Below are positions 21,400 to 35,283 of a DNA stretch of 64,000 nucleotides, piece after piece. The notes below the pieces were generated by a model. The model ran no database searches, was not told where the DNA came from, and was given only the letters and a program-made list of their open reading frames with translations. The stretch comes from Agapanthus africanus (lineage: Eukaryota; Streptophyta; Magnoliopsida; Asparagales; Amaryllidaceae): contig JASDDO010000006.1 of NCBI GenBank assembly GCA_030015575.1, positions 326,230,361 through 326,294,360 on the forward strand, in the 5' to 3' direction. Both the position numbers and the translations under genes were made by a program. The first letter of the stretch is position 1. Every line of letters starts with the position of its first letter.

Positions 21400-23430
21400 T
21401 GTTGGATATGTATGCCTTAGATTCCTACATTGTATAGGATACTAGGAATATGTATGTACAGGGCAATCTTGCTCGATATGATAGTACGCTATTTGGTTTA
21501 TCTTTATCTTAACGTGTGATGTGTTTTACTTAGTATTTCATATCTTGTATACATGTTGATAAAGCCCGTAGGATTTTTTCCTGACTACCAGTGTTGTGAT
21601 GGCAATCATACATGTGAGAACTGGATAGTCGATAAGCACATCCTTAAAGTGTCCCTAGTCGTAGGAGTATCGAGACTGGGCATCGATACTCCAGAGTAGA
21701 CTAGTGTATACATATCTAAACCCTGACGAGGGCCGATGGATTGGTCCCGCAGCCATTGGTGAGGTGCACCTAAGATTGTATACAGGTGCTCACTGGAAGT
21801 GAATACACCGGACGGACTCGCCGAGGATTGGCTAAATAGTATTATACCTAGCGTCAGATAGCAGTTCTCTAGTGACATGAGTGCAGATAGTCTGTCGACC
21901 TGAGGTCGTCATTTGTCTCGTGTGAATTCCCACTGTGCTTTGATTACTACCCTACCACGGCCTACTAAGTCGTGCGAACAGGTTTTAGTTGGATACAGTC
22001 CCGAGCCACATGAAGGCAGTGAGCGACTGTTAGGGATTCATCTCTCCTGGTATAGGGAGTCGATGTCGCGCTGTGATCGGTTGTTCAACACCATAAGTCC
22101 CTCGCCAGGACGGATTGAGAATTACTGGTAGTTGGACCAATAGATTCTCGGATGGTCTTGAGCCACACCGTCATGACATGTCTGGTTATTAGGGGTCTGA
22201 TGTTTTCCACCCCCTAGACCTGGCATGCGATACTCTCAAACGAACAGACCGAACTGCACGGAGATTGTCACGGACAGGCTCAGTAAGGGTTCGGATGAGT
22301 TCGCTCGTCGGCCTTCTTTTTTGACAGATACCTGGATGGCCATTACGTACAGCTAGTGCCGCTGATGGACTTATGGTTAAACTCATTGCCAGCGTACTGT
22401 CGAGTCTTTAGGGTCCCACACAGAGAGTTTCCCTGGTTCAGGCGAAACGATCTAGAGGCTGTATGGTTTTACAGCAAGGTTCTGATCATATACGTGTACT
22501 GGCTACACGGATGTTGTTCGGACGGATAATACTAGTAGGCTTTGGTTTAAGCCGAATCCTAGTATTATATTTTTGGATTATTATTATCTCATTGTATTCG
22601 TATTTTTCGAAATACAAATATGGATATGTATATATGGTGAGGGCATTCTTGTAATTTCACAAGACATGCTTCTAAAAGGAGACACCTCATTATTAGATTT
22701 TTCTATTTGTGGAAATAGATTAATGAGGTGGAAAATGAAGATATGTGTGGTATGGGTGAAGCATGGCTGGTTGATTTATTTATTGCTTTTGACTTTACTA
22801 TTCAAGCATGGGTCATTATTTTCTATTGAAAATATTGCATGCTTGATTATTGTGAATGACTAAGCCATTCCTCTCTTACCACAACACAAGACTTGAGCTC
22901 ATTTGTGTTTGTTCGTTCTCTCTCCATTTTTCCTCTCCTCCTTCTTCCTCAAGCCATAATGCTCACATGTGTTGTGAATTCTAGGGCTCTTGAGATAAAA
23001 TACTCCATTCATCTTTCTCTACATCTTCTAAATTGTCTAGTCTAGCAAACTAGACATCTTAGTTGCCTCACACTTGAGGTTGAAGCTTGAACCATTGGCT
23101 CTCGGGTAGTTCATCTTCGACAAAGAGGGGACCGACGATCGAGTTTCATTCAAACTTTCTAGGAGCCAAGAAGAGGAGAAGAAGATTCAAGCTCGAACCA
23201 AGGAGCTAAGAAGAAAACAAGAAGACTGGAAGGACTAGATCAACGAAGTATAAACTCTCACCGAGTAGTTAGAACCTCTTCGTAGTTAGTCGTAGCTAGT
23301 TATGGTTTAATAAAGATCCTTAATTGTTATAGTCGATGTTGCGAAGCAAACTCTTTTGTGATAAAAAAAAATCAATTTTTATGTATTCCGCCTCCCCGCG
23401 GACTCACGGGGTGCGCGACATCAACTTACA
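21400..23430 (+). mobile_element. 5' LTR of the plus-strand Angela
   Basis: 2031 bp, TG...CA, same length as the 3' LTR and differing by scattered substitutions. The end ...CGACATCAACTTACA abuts the primer site. Confidence 0.93.
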
Positions 23431-23431
23431 C

Positions 23432-23444
23432 CGGTATAAGAGCC
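23432..23444 (+). promoter_or_regulatory. Primer binding site (tRNA-Met type), worn
   Basis: CGGTATAAGAGCC versus the expected TGGTATCAGAGCC, two changes. The equivalent site in the other Angela (56472-56484) is intact. Confidence 0.8.
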
Positions 23445-24313
23445 ACTTAAACCTTAACTAGCAGGTTAAACGAAATTTAAAATTACAAAACCGAAATAAC
23501 TCCGAAACACACGAAGTCCGAATCCAAGTTTCTGTTGTTTTTAAAAAGCCTTCTAAATTTTTTTTAAACAAGTGCAGAATGCTACAAATGATGTAAATAA
23601 AACAACAGAGAAATATGAGGCCCAAATTCCAAAATCTGGCAGGGCAAAATAGAAATTTTCCCAGTCTGGCTGGTTTTTATTGGGATTTGTGTCTTAGAAT
23701 TTTGGTTGTGTTTTGATCTGTTGGATTTAGGGTTTCTGGTGTTGTTTGTTTTTGCCCGGATTTCATATTATGTTATCTTTGTGTTGGGGCAATTCGGAAT
23801 GTTTCGAAGTCGCAATTTTAAGATCGTTTATAGTTTCTGTGTTTGTATATATGATGCTAAACGTCTACTAATTGTTATACGTCGATTAGTAGGGGTTGCA
23901 CATATCTGTATCTTGTGATGGTTTGTGTATATAGAGTATTGGATCGCCGTGAATGAATAGCCGGGGGATGTGAGAAGAGTGTTTTCTTTTCTTTCATTCA
24001 TGTAAATTTGTAAATTGGTGTAATATTATTTTTTGCGGGGCACATCAGGGTTGAGGTTGTAGCCACCTTTGTATTATTTCATTTACTGTTTCTTGCACCT
24101 AGGATAGACCCAAGGTGGGATGCACAAACTACCGGATTCTTGAAGTACCGAGTGGCCTACTCATTTTATTGAGGGAGGTTACTTCACTTCGGGAATTTGG
24201 CAGGTAGTTTGCCGCATCCATAGGGGTTTAGGGTGGAGTTTGGCTATTCATCACGAACGTAGAATCCGTGTTTCGTTATAGGCTAAAACGAAACATGGAA
24301 ATCCTAGTATATC
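23445..24313 (+). other. Leader of the plus-strand Angela, first part
   Basis: Non-coding; the first ~150 bp align with the reverse complement of 56320-56470 in the minus-strand Angela. Confidence 0.7.
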
Positions 24314-25784
24314 TGTCACGACCCGAAATAGCCCGTGACTGGCACTTGAATCATATGGAATCTATAGGACCCCATCTAATCCAAGTAAGCCAAAAAGCCC
24401 AGAAATCTAAAACCATTTTAAGGAGTAAATAAAGAAAACTAGTTTAAAGAAGTGAAGAAAACATGTTTTGAAATCAAGGTTTTTAAATAACTAAGCCGAA
24501 TATGCATTTTAAAATGTATTGCCTTTTATGAAAATTTCGGCAGAGTTTCCTTTGTAAATACTGGCCCCGAACGGGGTACAACAAGAATAATATATATGCA
24601 ATGATAAAAGGCATCCCCAAGCGGGAGCTAGCTCTTCGTCAATCGACGGTCATAACCACGCAAGCAATAATATACAACGCCGAAGGGCGAGGATCAAAAC
24701 TCAAAAAGAAACTCAAATATTCATGAAAACCGTAACACTACTACGCGCAACTCTAAGGTCGAAATAATACATAACTGATTTTCTAAGTCTGAAACAATAT
24801 ACAAGTTTTGGTTGATGAAATTTCTAGATACAAATGAATAATACATATACAATGGTGGTTCTGATGCAAAAGAACCCACCTACCCAATGCAATTCCCCCG
24901 CAAAGGAACCATTGTGCCAGAAATGCCGCTATGGAACCTGTACGGCAAAACCTGCAAGAAGCTGTGGCACAACGGGGGTGAGTTGCCAACTCGTGAATAG
25001 AAAATATCTACAAGCAGAAATCGAATGCACGACATAATCCTAGGTCAATACGATCAGATATATATAAACCTCAAAAGGATAAGTCTGAAGCATGATAAGG
25101 TGGCAATGTAACATCTATACATGTATGTAGTGCCAGGTACTCAGGTAATAACATATCATGAATATGAGATAAATCTGCATGAATAAATATGATGAAATAT
25201 CTAAATTGATATCAATACACATATATTAGCGTCCCATTCCACTAATATTGGTGTAAGGGCATATATAACAGCGTCCTCATCCACTGTTATATATACATAT
25301 AAGGTATGATCAATATAATCAAAGTCTGTATGTGATCAATGTCTGTATATATGTGGATCCCGTCCACCTGTCACCCAATGACAGTAAGCATCATGCATGT
25401 AAATATGAGGATATAATCAAAATCATGGAACCTGAGTGCCTAGCATCGACACTCGAAAACATCATGAAACCTGTGCCTAACATCGGCACGTAAATCCTCA
25501 TCTATCAGGCGCTGTCACCGAGACTGGCCCTGATAGGTACGTATCATACGCTATCTCGAAACCCGAGTGCCCAGCTTCGACCCTCGAATTTCGACGTATC
25601 ATACGTACATAACTCCGGTCGGTATCCCCAAGATAACCGCCGAGAAAAAGGTAATGTCACCGGACGGTATGGTTCCCCTGACGGGCTCATCGGCTCATGG
25701 CACATCGACATCCCTTACTTGCCCCGGGGCACCTCTGGGCCCCACCATGTACCCTCATGCGGCCTCGACGCCTCCTCACATGGG

Positions 25785-25840
<56 letters not shown>

Positions 25841-28713
25841 ACCGATAAAACTCATGGTGGAAACTGAAATATCATATCAAGGGTAACCGGGTTTTTAAAA
25901 CATTTACATAATCTCTTTGAAATACCCACGGTTCCCAAATCCAGAAATATCATAGAAACAACATATCTCAATGCGCATAATCAGAAAACATGATGTATAT
26001 GACATATAAATGAAATGCAAGTATAACAATATATCATGCAACATGGAATAATAGTATGCACATACAAGGGTCATATCCAGATGTAATAATACTAATGTGT
26101 AGTGACATGGTAATTATCGATGATGAAGTGTGTGAGCCGGCAAGCAAGTGTACGTGGAACATACGCATCATCGATAATGGTGCTAGTGTCCTAACAGCAT
26201 GATGGTAATATGGCAATAAACACATTTACACATGCAAAGCGATGTGAATAGCATGAATATGTGGAATTCGAATAATCAACGCACCCGTGAAGAATCTACA
26301 TCAATATGTATATGTCATGCAGTTATGCCATTTGAAATAAGACAAATCGGGAGTTTTAGTAAAATAAGGGCTATGGTGTTTTTAAGAAAAGATGCACCCT
26401 TTTAAAGTATCCGTAGAATCCCTTTTTCCTGCCTTTAAATTACTCCTAATTTGTTAGTTTTGAAATAGGTATGACTCGGGTCTAGTCTAATATCTACTAA
26501 GTAATCTACATCTAACTATCAAGTAAATCGGGAGGGGTATGGAAACCACCTAAATCTGAGTCGATACATATAAATATAAATATAATAGTCGGTGATCCCG
26601 CCTCAATAGTATCGCGTACGTATAGTATATCATCTGATGTTCTCGAGTCATGAGTGCGGATCTATCATCAATATAAGGCTCGTACGGTAAATCGTCGTAC
26701 GGCATCCCAATAGCTGGGTACGGGTCAATATCACATTATCTCATCAATTATCTGGTATTCTTATCATCATATCATATAATCTGGGGTACTGATCTAAGTC
26801 TAGTACAAATCGATACCATCTATATAAGTATGAATGCGTGTGTGAAGCACACGTCCAAGGCCCGCTAAGAATCACATGTCGTATCCCAAATACGAATCAC
26901 ATCATATCACCGATCTCACGGCACTTTTCCCAATATCATCGACTCATCTCCAATGTCATCCACTATCATCAACACAGTATAAGTATAATGAATATGCAAG
27001 GGTGTGCGTGTGGGTGTAAACCTATTCTAGGGTTCGTGACTAGGAACTACACTAGTTTACTTCTAACCCTAATCTATACATAGTACACCTAACACAATAT
27101 CCACGACACACTATAAACTATCATATATATATAATATATACATATATAGTATACCAACTTCGGACTGCGGGGGTGCTATACGCCATCCACCCGACTTCCC
27201 TCGTAGATATAATCTACTCACCTTGCGTCTTCATTTGTCGACGTCGCCACGCACTTGCTTGTCGTCCCAAAGTCTTCATGGGGTACCTACACATCAAAGT
27301 ATCGTAAAAGCGTATTAAAACCAAGTCAAAACTACAGCGACACACGAAAACCAAAACGATACGCTAAGGAGCCTATAGGTTAGAACCTATGGGTACGCTT
27401 TCAAAACCATCAATCAATCCTCGATATCGTCGTGTAAATGCCAAGTATTCGAGGTAAAATGCAATACGCAAATCCAGAATTCAAAATACGGAATACGGAA
27501 ACACAAATCAAAACAGCAACTTAGGAAAAAGGCTCCAGATTTCACCCTAGGTCAAATTGGACAATTTTGCACATGCCAGGGGTCTAATCTACTGATAAAG
27601 GGGCACCAAAACAAAAACGAGACAATTCCCTACTGGTCTGGCCGCAATTTGCGGCCAGAATGCATTTATTTGCGGCTGGGAAAGAGAGATAGGGGCTAGG
27701 GTTCTGGTGGTGACTTCCTGGGTGCCTGCACATATCACTGTCCAACCAAAATAATTTTCAAAGTCTCGGGGTGATAGCAGATCTCATATAACCTTCACAG
27801 ATTTCACAATTCTTCCGATATCGGTTTCTAAATCCGTATCCCGGGTTTCAAGTCTCAGGTTTGGATCTCAATTCTAGCACTAAGGTGTTTGTATGGGCTC
27901 TACTGAGCTCAATTTCACAGCAAAACCCAAAATTCCCTCAAACCCTAACTAGGTTTTCCTTAAGCCCACAAAACTACCTGATATCGATTCAATCTTAACA
28001 TAGGGGTATAAGTAATGCTAAAACTAAGCTAATGGTTCAGTATATACCTCATTTGGCAACTCAAGAATTTTCTTGAGTTGCCCCTAGTGGCTAAAATCCT
28101 TGTTTTCTTGGTCCAATGTGTTTGTCTTGAGCTTGTGCATCCTTTTTGTGAAATGAAGATAGGGTTTTGGAGTTGATTTCATGGTGATTTGAGGAGGTGA
28201 AGTGGGGATGAAGGAGGGGCAGCAGCAGCTGAAGGAAATGGGGAGGGAGAAGAATGAGTGAAGTGAAGGGGAAAATAGCTAAGGCTTGATCAAAGTAACC
28301 CTTTCTCTCTCTCACCCATACCTCAATATTATAACCTTTTCCATTTCTTTTCTTTTCTTTTTCTTTTCCCTCTAAATCCTTCTCACCCAAATAGTAACCC
28401 CAAAAGAAATATGATAGAAAATGTACAAGTGTAGAGAAAAAAAAGATATGTGCATGTTTTGACAAAATTGCTAAAAACCCGATTAGCGATTTTTAATCGC
28501 GATTAGCACTAAATTAGCATATAATTAATCATAAAAACTTTAAAATGGCATAATTCCATAAAATACCCTATTTTAGAATTTTCCAAAATTTTTTTCCAAA
28601 ATTTTTCCCATTTATCTGTATTTAATAATACCGAAATATTAAAATATTCAATAAAATAATATTAAATTATAAAAATTCCCAAAAATAATATTTATTTTTT
28701 TTGAAATGTTACA
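24314..28713 (-). mobile_element. 4.4-kb solo LTR, chromovirus-type, minus strand
   Basis: In forward reading it starts TGTCACGACCCG and ends TTGAAATGTTACA; reverse-complemented it is TGTAACATTTC...CGGGTCGTGACA. A perfect TSD, atatc, flanks it at 24309-24313 and 28714-28718. The minus-strand TATA-like GGTTATAATATTGAGG (about 28320-28335) precedes a leader with ATG and CCTCC-rich sequence. At 4400 bp it is long for an LTR. It contains no gag or pol motif. GC-rich blocks near 25500-25780 give spurious open frames. It sits in the Angela leader. Confidence 0.9.
25786..25836. repeat. (GT)n(AT)n microsatellite
   Basis: TGTGTGTG followed by about 20 AT units inside the 4.4-kb LTR. Confidence 0.97.
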
Positions 28714-28718
28714 ATATC

Positions 28719-29859
28719 CAATATATTCATCTGTGATTTTATGATCTGGAATGCTTATTATTGCGTAAGATGAATGGCTATATATATATTATATATAATA
28801 AACGTTGCTTATGTTTTGCACCCGCGCTAGTCCAGCCCCCGCTCTACCGTTAGTTAAGTAACCTAACGGTGCATGACGGAGCCCCGTGACGAATGCGGAA
28901 GGCATAAGCGTACGTTCTATTTTCGTTTCTTTTCTGCAATGATAAGGATAATTGATGGGACCACATTAATTTTGATTAATGCAAAGGAAATAAACCTAAA
29001 ATCTGATGTCGTTGGAACAATTACAAAACCACTCGATTTTCTTCAAAAAGCATTTTTAAAGCGGAGCTTAAACTACTCCTTTTCAAAAGCTATATGTTTC
29101 CTTCAACTATATCAAGTTCATTACGTTAACGGTTTTTCGCCAAAAACCGGCCATAGCCCTCCATCATTTCAGATAGGTATCTACTAGTATTCATGTTATG
29201 TGTTTTGACCAGCGCCAAGGTATAGTGTTTGGTAGCTAGCGAGTGCTTATCTGTGGCATAGATAGATTCATTAGTCTAGGACAGACATACAGCTGTTTTG
29301 GCCTTTATCAAGGGCTTGTACGAATGGGTCTAAATTAATCTGGATAATGACGGGTTGAACTTGACTTGCGAGTTATGATGTTTTGACCTTCGTCAAGGTT
29401 ATAAGCGCTCAGGGAAAAAATCACATCAGGAGTTTCAAACATAAAGGAAACTTGCTAGTGTTGCATTCCTTCTTGAGTGTGGTGTTTTTGGTAAGCTTCC
29501 TTCAAATTCATCACACAATGATAGTTGAGTCCTGATCCTACTGTGAGTATCCGCTACTCTTCGGGAGATTTTTTCACTTAACAATCAATACTATAAACCA
29601 AGTAGGTGTCTAGAACGGTGTTAGCGGGGCTACGCCTCCAGGGAAAAGAGGTTATGTAATTAAGGAACTTCGCGAAAGCATTGGAAAACCTCCCTCGAAG
29701 TACCGATACTAGCCTGGACGAAAGGTTAAGCAAGTATTGTGACGTGCGATTAATCCTGACTAATTCTTCTTTTAGGGTTTGAAGAAAAATTCGAGGATAC
29801 GGTGGGAGCCATCCTGTTTAGATAAACTAATAACCAATCTAAACTTGCAAGAGCATATG
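28719..29859 (+). other. Leader of the plus-strand Angela, second part
   Basis: Positions 28790-29170 align with the reverse complement of 54735-55330. They share TTTTGCACCCGCRCTAGTCC, GTTAGTTAAGTAACCTAACG and TTTTTCGCCAAAAACC. It is interrupted by Athila at 29860. Confidence 0.75.
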
Positions 29860-31597
29860 TGTTCAGTCGAAAATATTGCAATCTTTAACATAACAATTTC
29901 CTCACTTTTCTAATCATCTAATGATGTTTGTTATAAATATAACATGGATTACAAGTTTGTCTGGAAAATATCAATTACCACGTGTTATATATTATAATCA
30001 ATATTCTGGAAGGAACTTGTATGTTTATTAATTCACGCATGATATTGTATATCTCAACATTCTTCATTGAGATTTTGTGCAAAAAATTATTTCAAGACAG
30101 ATATCGGAATCGTAAATTCGCCGACAAAATATAGGAAATCAAAGAGTTAAAATCTGGCAGAGATTCAGAAGAGATAAGAAGATTCCAAATATCACCTGAA
30201 TACTCATAGACCAACACAAGATTACCACAGAAAAAATGAAGCAACAATCTCACCAAACGGCCGCGGATCCGCGTCCGAGTCAGGCTGATCCGCCCCAGAT
30301 CCACTGCCGAGTTGGGGGCTCTGGTGACTATACTTTTCCAGAAGCTTCATCTCAACTTCCTAGCTTGCTGAGGACGCTCCATTGTAACAATCTTGTTCTG
30401 GAAACTTCCCTACAACTACCTAATTTCTTGGGGAAAATTGACCTAGCTTCTAGTGGAAGATTGGTGAAGGGTTATATAAAGGACCTAAGCCTTCATTTTG
30501 AGGGTTGAACAATTAGTGACACAATTAAGACTCAGTTTTTAGTATAACAATTCATTACACAAGTTGAGTGACACAACTTGTAAATCCAATTCAATTCCAA
30601 ATCAAGATCCAAATCAAGAATCTTTGAGAACAACATCGAGCGACGACATTCAAGATTCTTTACGCAAAGTCGATCGTCATCAAGAGCAAGAGATCCTCGA
30701 CAGGAACAAGTCTCATGGAGATCGAGCAAAGCGAAATTCGACGGAATAGTTACCTCTTCAAGGGAGCGATCGAGAGCAATTCTCGTAATCTCGGATTGAA
30801 GGAAAGTGTAATTAGAAATTGATTAATAAAGGTGATCATTTGTTAATTCTCGCTTTCTTTAAATTTTCGCATTATGAAATTTCTAATTTTTTATTCTTTT
30901 ATTTTCATGATACGTGAGTAAATTTCCGCTTGCTAAGGATTCGAAGGAATTCGGTAGATCAAATGTGATGAAATCCTATACGCATCTTAAGTCTTATGAG
31001 AATTATGAACTTTAGGAAAAAGAATCGTCAATGACCAAATTTGGAACGAGATCACCGTTCTTGATAATTTCGTTGCAATTTGGGATTAAATGATTGATAA
31101 TTTTCTTTGCTAAAGGCTAGATTTGAATGGTGATCAATGAAAAGAAAAGGGATAGTGAAGGAGAAACCCTAGTTTCTTCAAAAAGATCCCTAATTTTCAT
31201 TCATCGCCATCATTCTAGCTATAATTCATCAATAGATAAGATGAGTCATTATTAGTATTCATCATTGCTACTAATTCCTATCGAATCTTACGAGCTGTTC
31301 TTTAATTTTCTTGATAACTAAAATTGATCTTGTACACTTTCTTGATTACTAAATCTTAAACTCTTTCTTGATTTTTTCTTGAAAATATTTCATCTAATAA
31401 ATCTTGATTCATTTTCTTAAATTTTCTTTACTATTTTCTTTCGGCTCAACTAAAGCACGAACGAATAAATACACGAATCTCAGTGGACGACCCGTACTCA
31501 TTAACAAACTATATCAACACCGTTATTGATTGCGGTTATAAATTCTTTGATTGTGATTATACTTTTCATATCAAACGACGGAATTCGATATCAATCA
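29860..31597 (+). mobile_element. Athila 5' LTR
   Basis: TGTTCAGTCG...ATATCAATCA. It is very similar to the 3' LTR; by eye a few percent differ. A GC-rich GGATCC/CCGAGT block at 30258-30312 stands out in AT-rich surroundings. The 90-codon frame at 30236-30508 exists in both LTRs only because they are copies. Confidence 0.95.
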
Positions 31598-31599
31598 AA

Positions 31600-31617
31600 T
31601 GGCGTCGTCGCCGGAGA
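31600..31617 (+). promoter_or_regulatory. Primer binding site, tRNA-Asp type
   Basis: TGGCGTCGTCGCCGGAGA, two bases after the LTR; Athila elements characteristically use TGGCGCCGTTGCCGGGGA. Confidence 0.85.
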
Positions 31618-32577
31618 TGCGTGCGTAATTTGTTCGTTCTTACTATTTGAATTAAAATATTATTATTCCATCAAAAATTTGAATCAAAATCGCATCGTGT
31701 GCTTAACGATTAGTGTGTGAATTTTGCAAGGAAATCTGGAATCACTGCAGCAGGGAGAAAATTATTCAGATCATTTCATCTAGGACAGAGGAGCAAAGGG
31801 AGCAGCAGTACAAAATTTCGTTCAAAGAACTTGACAGGTGACCGCGGAACCGCGGCGGATAGCAGGTATTGGCGGTGGAACCGCGGCGTTCTTGAGGACT
31901 TAAGGTTTCTGCTCTCTGTGGTATATTCTATATTTTCTTATCTCTCCTTTGATCTGTCCAGTAACAATTTTTCTGTAGGATTCTTTGCAAAAATTCGCCG
32001 CTCAAAAATAAAAATTTTGTTGCGTGTTTTGATATTAGTTGTTTGTGCATATTGTAATACGGAAATTAAGGGGCAAAGACTAAATTCAGATTAGGTGGGG
32101 ATTTCATTACCCTTCCTAAACCCAAAAAATCATAAAACTAGCATCCGCATCACCCTTCATTAACTAAAAATAATCTAGACAAGACTCTAAGGACCGTCGC
32201 GCTCAATTAAGACAGAGGAAGGTCGTGGGTAATCTATTGCTTATCCGCATTTCTTTTGTGGTGTCTAAGGCAAGTGTGTCTAAGGTAAGTGGTTACTTAA
32301 TTAAGCTCGCTACTTTCTTAGCGGATACCTCCCACTTACCTGGCACTTACCTAGCTACAGGATGGATAAAGAGGTAGTAGAGGATTTATCCTGCGATTTG
32401 TCTTCTGGAAGTCTGGGAGCGGTTTAGTGACTTGACCTAGGTGACCGTAGATCTAGAGTTGATTGTGCATTTTTGTTGTGATTTTTTTTTCTAAATCCGT
32501 CTTTTTCAAAACAAACCAAAAACAAACTATTTTCTCTAATTAATTAACGCTGCCACTTATGCTAAACCGTTTAGTGC
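31618..32577 (+). other. Athila leader
   Basis: Non-coding. It contains a GACCGCGGAACCGCGGCGG block and a second CGGTGGAACCGCGGCG at 31840-31890, echoing the GC-rich block of the LTR. Confidence 0.6.
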
Positions 32578-34084
32578 ATGCTCGGCTGGACACGGGATTC
32601 TAGTGCCCTTCTTGTCCGCGTTCCTCCTATCGACTCCGAAGTCGATAATTCTACATATTATTTTTCCTCACCACACACCATATCCACCGCGATGGATGGT
32701 TTTCCATCAAAATTTAATAACGCCACTTTGCCACCGCCCGCAGATGCGCAGAACCTACCGCGCATCTCTCTCCAAGAGAGATGCTACTCTATTCGAAGTC
32801 CCCTTTCTACTTTTCTATCAATTCCACCAGCCAATGGGGATAATTTCGAAATCAAACCACACTATATCAATCTTTTACCTAAATTTCACGGTCTCGAGTC
32901 TGAAGACGTATATGTTTTTATTACCAAATTTGAAAACGTATGTGCTATGATGGGCACTTCACAACTTTCTATGGATGCTATGAGATTACGTCTTCTCCCA
33001 TTCACTTTGTGCGACTTAGCCGAAAAATGGCTTTATAACACAGCTGCACACTGTATTTCAAACTGGAATGAATTCGTCATAACATTCCTTAAGAAATTTT
33101 ATCCCAATCATAAGACCGCCCGTGTCCGTAGCGAAATCAATCAATTTACCCAGCTTCCCAATGAACAATTTTGGAAGTGTTTTGAATGATTCAAGGATCT
33201 GCTAGTCCAATGTCCTCATCACGGAATCCATAGATGGGATCTCTGTTGAATCATATATGAGGCATTAATCCAACAACAAAGCAGATGCTTGAATCTATAT
33301 GTCAAGGCAATTTCATGTCTAAAGACAATGGTGAAGCTTGGAAATTTTTAGAAGATTTTGTTGAAAAAACTTTGCAATGGGAGAGTGTTAGTCAACCATC
33401 ATCTAGGGGTGGTATCCATCAACTTGATGTTTCCATAGCAGTCAAAGCCGAAATGGCAGCAATGCAAAAGAATCTTGAAGCTATGGAACACAAATTTTTA
33501 TTAGCCTCACTAAACCCGGTCACACTCCTTAAAATCGTGTGTGGATGTTGTTCCAATCCATCATATTTGATGGAAGAATGTCTTTTGAATTCTCCGTTTC
33601 AAGGTCAAGAACACACTAATGCTGCTTTTCAGCAACGGCCTAGAAACGATCCTTACTCTTCCACATATAATCAAGGTTGGAGGAATCACCCTAATTTTGC
33701 TTGGAACCAACACCAAATTCAAAATACGGTTCCAAACCAAAATAACTTTCAAAGGGTCCCTCCATAACAACAACAACCACTACAACTGAGTCAGCACCCC
33801 TTTCAACCACAAAATTTTCAAAATCCGGCCAACACTTCTGCACCGTTTAATAATTCCTTGCAATTGGCCGGTACCGATAATTCCTCTTCACTCGAACGAA
33901 CCTTGGATTTTTTTATGAAACATTCCATCCAAGTGTCAGCTGATATAAGGTCTTCAATCGATGATATAAAGAAGAACTCCGGCTCCCACGGTGAGAGTAT
34001 TAAATCGATAGAAGCACAAATTGCACGATTAAATGCCGAAATGAGTGCTGGAGAGAAGGGAAACTTTCATCTCAACCACTACTG
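32578..34084 (+). pseudogene. gag: Athila gag
   Basis: The first part (32578-33189) has the Athila capsid pattern FHGLESEDVYVFITKFENVC, MRLRLLPFTLCDLAEKWLYN, WNEFVITFLKKFYPNHKTAR, then an in-frame TGA at 33187. The reading resumes in another frame at 33285, so there is at least one frameshift. The nucleocapsid-like part has a CGCC...EEC knuckle in which the expected His is Tyr. It is followed by an Asn/Gln/Pro-rich stretch with a stop at 33765, and a helical C-terminal part to 34084 (SIEAQIARLNAEM). The start ATG at 32578 is the first in the frame after the leader. Structural polyprotein; broken. Confidence 0.85.
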
Positions 34085-34111
34085 AATCCTGGGCATTCAC
34101 AACGCTACAAT

Positions 34112-35283
34112 GTGAGTATCATTACAACGTTAAGATCTGAAAGAGTGCTGAATAATCAAGTCGGTGAACAGATTGATAATGATGAAATAATCAATGACAC
34201 CATCGCTTCCACTTCTACTTCCACTTCTCACCCTAGTTCATCTTCTTTCGAGCCTATTCTCCGTTTTCCTCAAGGCTCGAACCCTCAGCCCACTTATTCT
34301 AGTCAACCAAAGACGATCCCCACTCCAATTCTGGGATCTGTTCTACCTACACGATCTTCTCCAATATCGGACCTAGCTCTTATTGCTAAAGCTCCTTATC
34401 CAAATCGGTTAAGGGGAAACAAACCAAGTCCACAAATGGAGAAGATTATGAAAATGTTTAAACAGGTTAACATAAATATCCCTCTCCTAGATGCTATACA
34501 ACAAGTTCCGGCTTATGCGAAAATCCTTAAGGACTTGTGCACTAGGAAGAGGAAGACTCAAGTGCCCAAAAAGGTATTCATGACAAATAATGTTAGCACA
34601 GCTTTTACCCCACAATTACCAAAGAAACGTAAGGACCCAGGGTGTCCTACAATATCCATTTCTATTGGGGGTAAAAATATCGATCGTGCTCTACTCGATT
34701 TAGGTGCTAGTGTTAACCTGCTTCCATATTTTGTGTATGAGCAATTGGAAATCGGAGAATTAAACCATCGCAATGCACTTTACAGATGGCAGATCGATCT
34801 ATCACCCAACCAAGAAGTATGTTAGAGGATGTGTTGATAAAAGTCAGGGAATTTATATTCCCTGTGGACTTTATTGTTATAGATACACAGCCTGTAGCGA
34901 ACCCACGGAACCAAATTCCGGTGATTCTCGGTCGACCTTTTTTTGCGATTTCCAACGCTGTAATCAACTATCAAAACGGCTCTATGAACATATCCTTCGG
35001 GAATAGATCAATTGAGCTTAACATTTACAAATTTGGAAGTCAACCCTCCGAACCTCATGCTCGAGTATGTTCTGTCGAATTAATGGATGTCGACAGCAGC
35101 GAATTAGAACAGCTTCACGATACAGATCCAGACTCCCTTAGTACATTGTTATTTGACCCAGCGATGTATTATACACATACAGACCCTTCTTTCGAGTTGT
35201 CCGGGTCAACATCTAATACTTATTATGAACCTGTTATGGAGTCTGAGTATCATCCCGTTCTTTCAAATGAGAATATTCTTTAG
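34112..35283 (+). pseudogene. Athila protease region
   Basis: Retroviral-type aspartic protease. Upstream is a Ser/Thr/Pro-rich linker and the Athila motif MKMFKQVNINIPLLDAIQQV with KILKDLCT. The protease core follows: SIGGKNIDRALLDLGASVNLLP (active site D-L-G-A), then a frameshift near 34800 and PVILGRPFFAISNAVIN in the next frame. Both halves are open, so the frameshift is the main lesion. The region continues with an acidic tail to 35283. The reverse transcriptase that should follow is absent. Confidence 0.88.

Noticed and set aside
25567..25848. 93-codon plus-strand frame ending in the (AT)n tract
   Set aside because: It runs into a microsatellite, has no domain, and is antisense within the 4.4-kb LTR.
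30236..30508. 90-codon frame present in both Athila LTRs
   Set aside because: The two are copies of one LTR, so shared length is not evidence of selection; no domain seen.
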